Origin: Bacteroidota bacterium
GTDB taxonomy: Bacteria > Bacteroidota > Bacteroidia > Bacteroidales > FEN-979
Length of the DNA stretch: 64,000 nt
NCBI GenBank assembly: GCA_026391355.1
Contig: JAPLDH010000013.1
Location: forward strand, 57,921-121,920
Reading direction: 5' to 3'
A program made the translations under genes and the position numbers. The notes under the pieces were generated by a model. That model made no database searches, was not told the DNA's origin, and worked only from the letters and a program-made list of their open reading frames with translations. Positions 62,601-64,000 of the stretch are shown here, piece by piece (the stretch's first letter is position 1; every line of letters starts with the position of its first letter).

Positions 62601-63055
62601 GTGTACGTAGTTGCTGTTTCGTATGTTACACCAATCTGACCAGATGCAAGCGCTACTCCGGCAACAGGCGTTGTTGAAGTGGGTACCAGAAAAACCTTCA
62701 GTTGGTCATAACCGGCATCTGTGGAGTTGATCTTATAATAAAATTTAAGAGTGATCGCCGTTTCTCCTGCGGGGAATACAATATCCCTGTAGAAATGGTT
62801 ATATGTTGTATTTCCAGTGCCTGCCCAGGTTGATGCACTGCTCCCCGTATATGCGCAATTTGTGCCGGCATATGGTATAGGTGTGGCGCCAACATAATAC
62901 ATGTTATAAGCTCCGTTAACAACAGTCCAGTTATTAGCAAGGAAGGTTCCACCAGTTTCGAATCCACCATCTCCGGTGGGAGAGATAAGGGTGGTTTGAC
63001 CAATGGAAAATGTGCTGATCAGCAGCGTGCAAATAAAAAGTAGAAATCTTTTCAT
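53624..63055 (-). CDS. Giant modular secreted protein (3,143 residues)
   Basis: A signal peptide (1-20) is followed by a jelly-roll-like domain, a fibronectin III domain (about 200-295), a long Thr/Gly/Asn-rich beta-helix region (about 300-1010), then seven modules of about 150 residues that match the N-terminal domain of BNR-repeat sialidases (PF14873 type; e.g. QASTANV.., STDQEILMLDF, GTNYFWLTYDI), roughly at 1059-1212, 1386-1529, 1529-1686, 1849-2002, 2002-2154, 2342-2492 and 2492-2644. Cleaved-adhesin/choice-of-anchor-like jelly rolls sit at about 1691-1849, 2154-2342 and 2644-2806. A second FN3 (about 2806-2896) and a duplicated dockerin-like Ca motif (VFVSDFNAWAEDF twice, about 3066-3120) close it. 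No sialidase catalytic domain and no classic T9SS tail are seen. Probably an adhesin or matrix protein. Confidence 0.88.
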   Translation of the reverse strand: MKRFLLFICTLLISTFSIGQTTLISPTGDGGFETGGTFLANNWTVVNGAYNMYYVGATPIPYAGTNCAYTGSSASTWAGTGNTTYNHFYRDIVFPAGETAITLKFYYKINSTDAGYDQLKVFLVPTSTTPVAGVALASGQIGVTYETATTYTLITITIAASNAGTTKRLVFSWNTDAAANYAALAIDNIELISRAPVPANGAPTDFLPSLVTQTSMTVGWKDGSTNETAFRVYRSTDNITFTQVGADIPSTSTGTTGTSYSLAQSPLLPGVLYYYRIAAVTESESPYLLGSQSTLAAGTFVSVTSGNWSDNATWGTGVGVLPGIGDDVTVSATHTVTIAAAASCNSLIINGTLQYGGTAILNLTIANGVNITSTGVFTVNSAYTHTLYIGGSTATAPGTGSIIVDGTLDFYVSATIKANIYFYGIPNVTITGSGATCDFNTIYLNKGSVTASSTVTPPVLEFLRTFTVQGGNTVGLVTTHTAGTLKMGGSFTLSQPLYVTAAYTVPALGGLWLNNPTFTATAQAGATTITGLLKVSKGTLNAGTLATHTMGFSAGSTVIIEGGYVNASQRFGVAAAANAITYTQSGGTITVCTVGNTSTTLGSFDLGTSLTSTISMTGGTIVCQLANTAASGPRDFRNQAGTGILGVTGGTLQLGNASSGAAKAYTIGGVIPNLVITNTSGNHTAALNTTLVNFNNISLDITINAGNTLNLSNLVFLFYGNTLTNNGIFTHTGASSRFVWFRDGANQLYTGTGTVTAPMTSFETQNNGVTISPTSPNIVVTRIILFVGGITNANRLTLGNGGTTTGTVQIGNTTDPTNAGTFDVPMVFNLGTGGEVLSYLRTTSSKTTNGEINTARTVTSLTYDDNDVTHSLTLAGGNLAVSTTLALTNGIINTNSSNILTVSSTATAGITGGSATSYVKGPLIRTLPVSLVSGSTYTFPIGKSAYNLFELVNPTTGSGGTCTIQAEVFDADCAGIPGLNMTSLNTNHYWQTSLPTGGTNFTNTTIRLTEPAMGSGNGIGASTTLGGTYDLISSAAPSSNTILSNLITSLNYFAIGLKSVPMSYTSSTTTQPTTAIVSPGSTDQQIIAIQIVTAGNASPLYASSFTLNTNGCTTVADLTNAKLFYTGISPTFATTTPFGSPVTSFGATGSSWDITGSQVLAEGTNYFWLAYSIAPGATQTDYVDAECTSLTVSSAYTPTVTAPAGNRQVLQSVVIGTGTSYNRFPIDRYYNYSSWEAIYTQAELGITKIIRRIAFNKQAGSDLNALTPVTIYMQNTSSSTLASGTYSLTGYTSVYTGSFPNTATSGWMEVALTTPFTYNGTDNLQILILHGTQAYISTDLSPKWYYSVTPDTKEREAAQDASQPTSLTASSSRANVTFSYSDPPPMVYTSSTTTQTVTGTLAPSATNQQIIGVEVVMTNSFAPLTASSFTFNTNGCTSLSDLVNAKLYYTGTSSTFSATAQFGSDVTSFGLLGDPFNITGTQTLSAGTNYFWLTYDISPSATGGNFIDAECTSLTVGGSPYVPTITAPTGNRQISTDKYLSSLTITQASTANVTRGSNDNEILKLDFNVAGTTSTLPLNSITVTNVGADANIATGGVKLYQTATNVFSTGTPLGTAQSFSSGLAAFITLGLDLLPGHTYVWVTYDIAAGATPGATADAKIAANAINVVGTTYPATEQSPGGSRPIVCGITNTPYSDNFDSYTTPATGCITVTNNNADTYTWQTATGTAHTSPNSMSISYNWDGITAMDDWFFSQGLNLLSGHTYVVSFYYRVASSSWPENLEVKWGTAPNAAGMTGGTIWSQTSISTTTYTLGTCTTFSPGSSGVYYVGWHGFSAPDMDVLYVDDISVVDDQKTLTSATVTQGPVTQVAPTSLDNPILMIDYLVAGSSGTLNLNSITVTSANSDFTDADIAASGVKLYTTTGATFTSPTLLGTAQSFISNVATFGTLSYSLATGHNYVWVTYDIAGTAIAGHTVDAKILAGGMDVGGITHNATTDDPSGSRTISDARFISSISVSQASTANVTQASTDQEILMLDFNVGGTTGTLPLNSIVVTNIGADANIAAGGVKLYKTATAVFSTGTMLGTAQSFSAGTATFSSLGENLLAGNTYIWVAYDISGTATPGALADAKIAANAIDVAGTTYPSTEQSPGGSRTIVTTPVTLTYTENFETGSAPKMMLTAQTYSAISIDATAANASAFGLHFTGGSSATGWTGSYGSVTATNAWVDNVSHQASSMFYVNGTGHTNILLKFDLKQTYSSYGPDYSWFRVRVNGVQISDIDGTSNFNPTSISSDPFTTRTFNLDAYAGTTFSVELQSSCKYNTGYSSPGDNAFVDNLIVYEPVKTLTSATVTQASTANVLPNSSDNPILMIDYLVTGNIGVLNLNSIYVTSANSDVTDADITSSGVKLYRTSTALFSTANSLGTAQSFVSNTASFSAIGYDLPEGHTYVWVTYDIAATAVTGHTADAKILANNMDIGGSTYNSTTDDPAGNRLITDAKFLQSLTVSQASTANVIKGSTDQEILMLDFNVGGNTGTLPLNSIIVTNIGADANIAASGVILYRTTTTSFSTANMLGTAQSYTAGVATFSSLTYDLPNGHTYVWVAYNIASGATAYQTADAKIIANAIDVAGTTYPATEQSPAFSRTIIPSPYTLPFYEDAWATVPPTDWNKVGTTWSSSATSYAGGVSPELKFYYYNGVNGDKMITPPLNTTGLSSLSLHFKYLLDDYGVGCTLKVQSSTDGTTWTDEAWSRASIDNNNYGPFDVATTITNNVGSITYVAFVVTGSISQIDNWYIDNVLIAAPGSAPTVTTYDPTDLHAHSITGNGEVTSDGGASLTERGFVWGTSVDPTIDPPNHKVIEGGTAVSTFNASLTGMNAGVTYHVRAFATNAINTSYGVDKTFTTPKDINATVFLSGPYDITANSMTTILNDDGVIPTNQPYFGDPWYYTGSESVTTIPTGVVDWVLVELRDADLPENADASTIKWQGALFLKLDGTITGLDGVNPPEIGNPSVTNGLFVVVRQRNHIAVMSNVHMTLGGTGTYSFDFSDALTKAYGADAGYKQIDDSPIRYGMVAGDADADGSVFVSDFNAWAEDFGNGGLYDQNDIDMDDNVFVSDFNAWAEDFESAVPFGFIPTKPRFVSQVPGDRK

Positions 63056-63317
63056 AATATAGGTTTTTGGTTCGTCATTTATAATATAAAAGGGACAATA
63101 TATGTTGGTTTTAAATTTTTCATCCGGTAATTAAGCGAAAAAATTCCTTTATCCAGACGTAATAAAACGTATGAAAAAACAACGGAAAGACCATCCCTTA
63201 ACGGCTTATTCAGTCATTTTGTCATTCAAAAAAAGAGAGCTTTTGGGGTGTATTTCCGTAGGTAAAGATATTAAAAAATTATTAAATCCAAAGAAAAAGT
63301 AAAAAAAATGTTAAAAC

Positions 63318-63361
63318 GGGTGATCGAGTGATCGGGTGATCGGGTGATCACTCGGTCACTT
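63318..63361. repeat. 8-bp array (RRGTGATC), left arm of element 2
   Basis: Four units GGGTGATC, GAGTGATC, GGGTGATC, GGGTGATC (63318-63349) running into an inverted pair GATCACTCGGTCACTT (63346-63361). The inverted part can pair with the right arm at 63796-63835. The rest of 63056-63317 is AT-rich upstream DNA of the giant gene with no gene seen. Confidence 0.85.
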
Positions 63362-63382
63362 TTAACTTTTTTTTTGAAATAT

Positions 63383-63423
63383 GTATGACCTTTTCGTTTT
63401 TTCCTGATTAATGAAGAAAATTT
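63383..63423 (+). promoter_or_regulatory. Conserved leader of element 2
   Basis: Begins GTATGACCTTTTCG and ends with GATTAATGAAGAAAA just before the ATG; same length and same first 12 bases as the leader of element 1 (50790-50830). Confidence 0.7.
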
Positions 63424-63792
63424 ATGAAATCACATCAGGATTTGGACGTTTGGAAGGACAGTATGAAGTTTTCTTCAGAGATCAATAATCTTGCGAATCA
63501 ATTTCCAAAAGTAGAAATTTATGGCTTGTCATCTCAGATAAAACGATCCGCGGCATCTGTTTCCGCAAATATTTCAGAAGGTGCCGGAAGAAAATCCACC
63601 AGGGAGTTTATTCGATTCCTGATAATTTCACAAGGTAGCCTGAGCGAATGTAAGACCCATTTAAAACAAGCCTTAGCTTCACATTTCCTCAGCGAAGAAC
63701 AATTCAGATCCTTGCATGCTCAAATAAGGAAAATAACTGCCCAATTATCAGGATTGATCAAAGCCCTGGAGCGAAAATTAAGACCAATGTAA
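63424..63792 (+). CDS. Four-helix-bundle protein (23S rRNA IVS / Avd family), element 2
   Basis: 122 residues. Marks: HQDLDVWKDSMKFSSEI, FPKVEIYGLSSQIKRSAAS, ANISEGAGR, REFIRFLIISQGSLSECKT. It shares the core motifs of the copy at 50424-50789 but is clearly diverged (about 40 percent by eye), so this is not a recent duplication. It is flanked by 8-bp arrays: the left arm ends 62 bp before the ATG and the right arm begins 3 bp after the TAA. Confidence 0.92.
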   Translation: MKSHQDLDVWKDSMKFSSEINNLANQFPKVEIYGLSSQIKRSAASVSANISEGAGRKSTREFIRFLIISQGSLSECKTHLKQALASHFLSEEQFRSLHAQIRKITAQLSGLIKALERKLRPM

Positions 63793-63795
63793 ATC

Positions 63796-63835
63796 AAGTG
63801 ATCGAGTGATCAAGTGATCGAGTGATCAAGTGACC
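63796..63835. repeat. Five 8-bp units (RAGTGATC), right arm of element 2
   Basis: AAGTGATC GAGTGATC AAGTGATC GAGTGATC AAGTGACC. Pairs with GATCACTCGGTCACTT of the left arm over 16 positions with one G-U in RNA. Beyond it (63840-64000) the DNA is more GC-rich than its surroundings and no gene could be recognised. Confidence 0.85.
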
Positions 63836-64000
63836 GGGTATTGCAGGTTTTATTACAGCCAGGCTTCTCCCATGCGGGGGAAGGATGGCGTCACACTTTT
63901 CCGCTTCGACCAAACCCCAATTTCCTGCGACGATGTTGCCCCTGTCTTGCGACTCTCCTGGTTCAATCCTGCAACTATCTCTTAGCTAAGGTTCAGTATA

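Overview
The window looks like a Bacteroidota (Bacteroidales-type) chromosome, probably from an uncultured lineage. The signs are a type IX secretion C-terminal sorting domain, the acpP-fabF-rnc-IPExxxVDY gene order, the Bacteroidota-style -7 promoter box TAnnTTTG in front of several genes, few purine-rich ribosome binding sites, and several GTG/TTG starts. No rRNA, tRNA or CRISPR array was seen. Starts were chosen by eye from family N-termini and overlaps.

Region 1 (1-12.3 kb, all minus strand) is a defence-like island. A type I restriction-modification operon (hsdR, hsdS, hsdM) is interleaved with a TcmP / DUF5131 three-Cys-motif pair and a DUF4062-HTH protein. Downstream of it lie a truncated SLOG-like ORF, a membrane-anchored TIR protein whose TIR domain resembles SARM1, and a translationally coupled secreted TPR protein that runs off the left edge. 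The DUF4062 gene ends in a 12-bp minisatellite that stays in frame past its stop codon.

Region 2 (12.4-28.9 kb, minus strand) holds a TMTC-like membrane/TPR protein, a stand-alone GT51 transglycosylase, an AT-rich operon joining a radical SAM/SPASM enzyme to a complete Liv-type ABC importer and an unknown two-TM protein, then a tripartite drug-efflux set (HlyD-MFS-TolC) and a CPBP protease.

Region 3 (28.9-50.2 kb) is mostly core genome: dus, a cyclophilin, pheS, an ABC1/UbiB kinase, IPExxxVDY, rnc, fabF, acpP, purN, pgi, a two-component pair, rsmI, acylphosphatase, a DUF2339-like membrane protein, an SRAP/HMCES protein, a LuxE-like protein, a lipoprotein, and mrdA-rodA for cell elongation.

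Region 4 (50.2-64 kb) has two four-helix-bundle (23S-IVS/Avd family) genes, a small PIDGGL-tail peptide, a T9SS-sorted 719-residue protein and a 3,143-residue modular surface protein.

The most unusual feature is a family of short word-like tandem arrays (7, 8 or 15 bp units) at gene borders, often with inverted arms. Both four-helix-bundle genes sit inside such brackets and share a 41-bp upstream leader with no gaps, which suggests a repeated, possibly mobile, gene unit. The other strong candidates are the SARM1-like TIR/TPR envelope cassette and the radical SAM-Liv operon.
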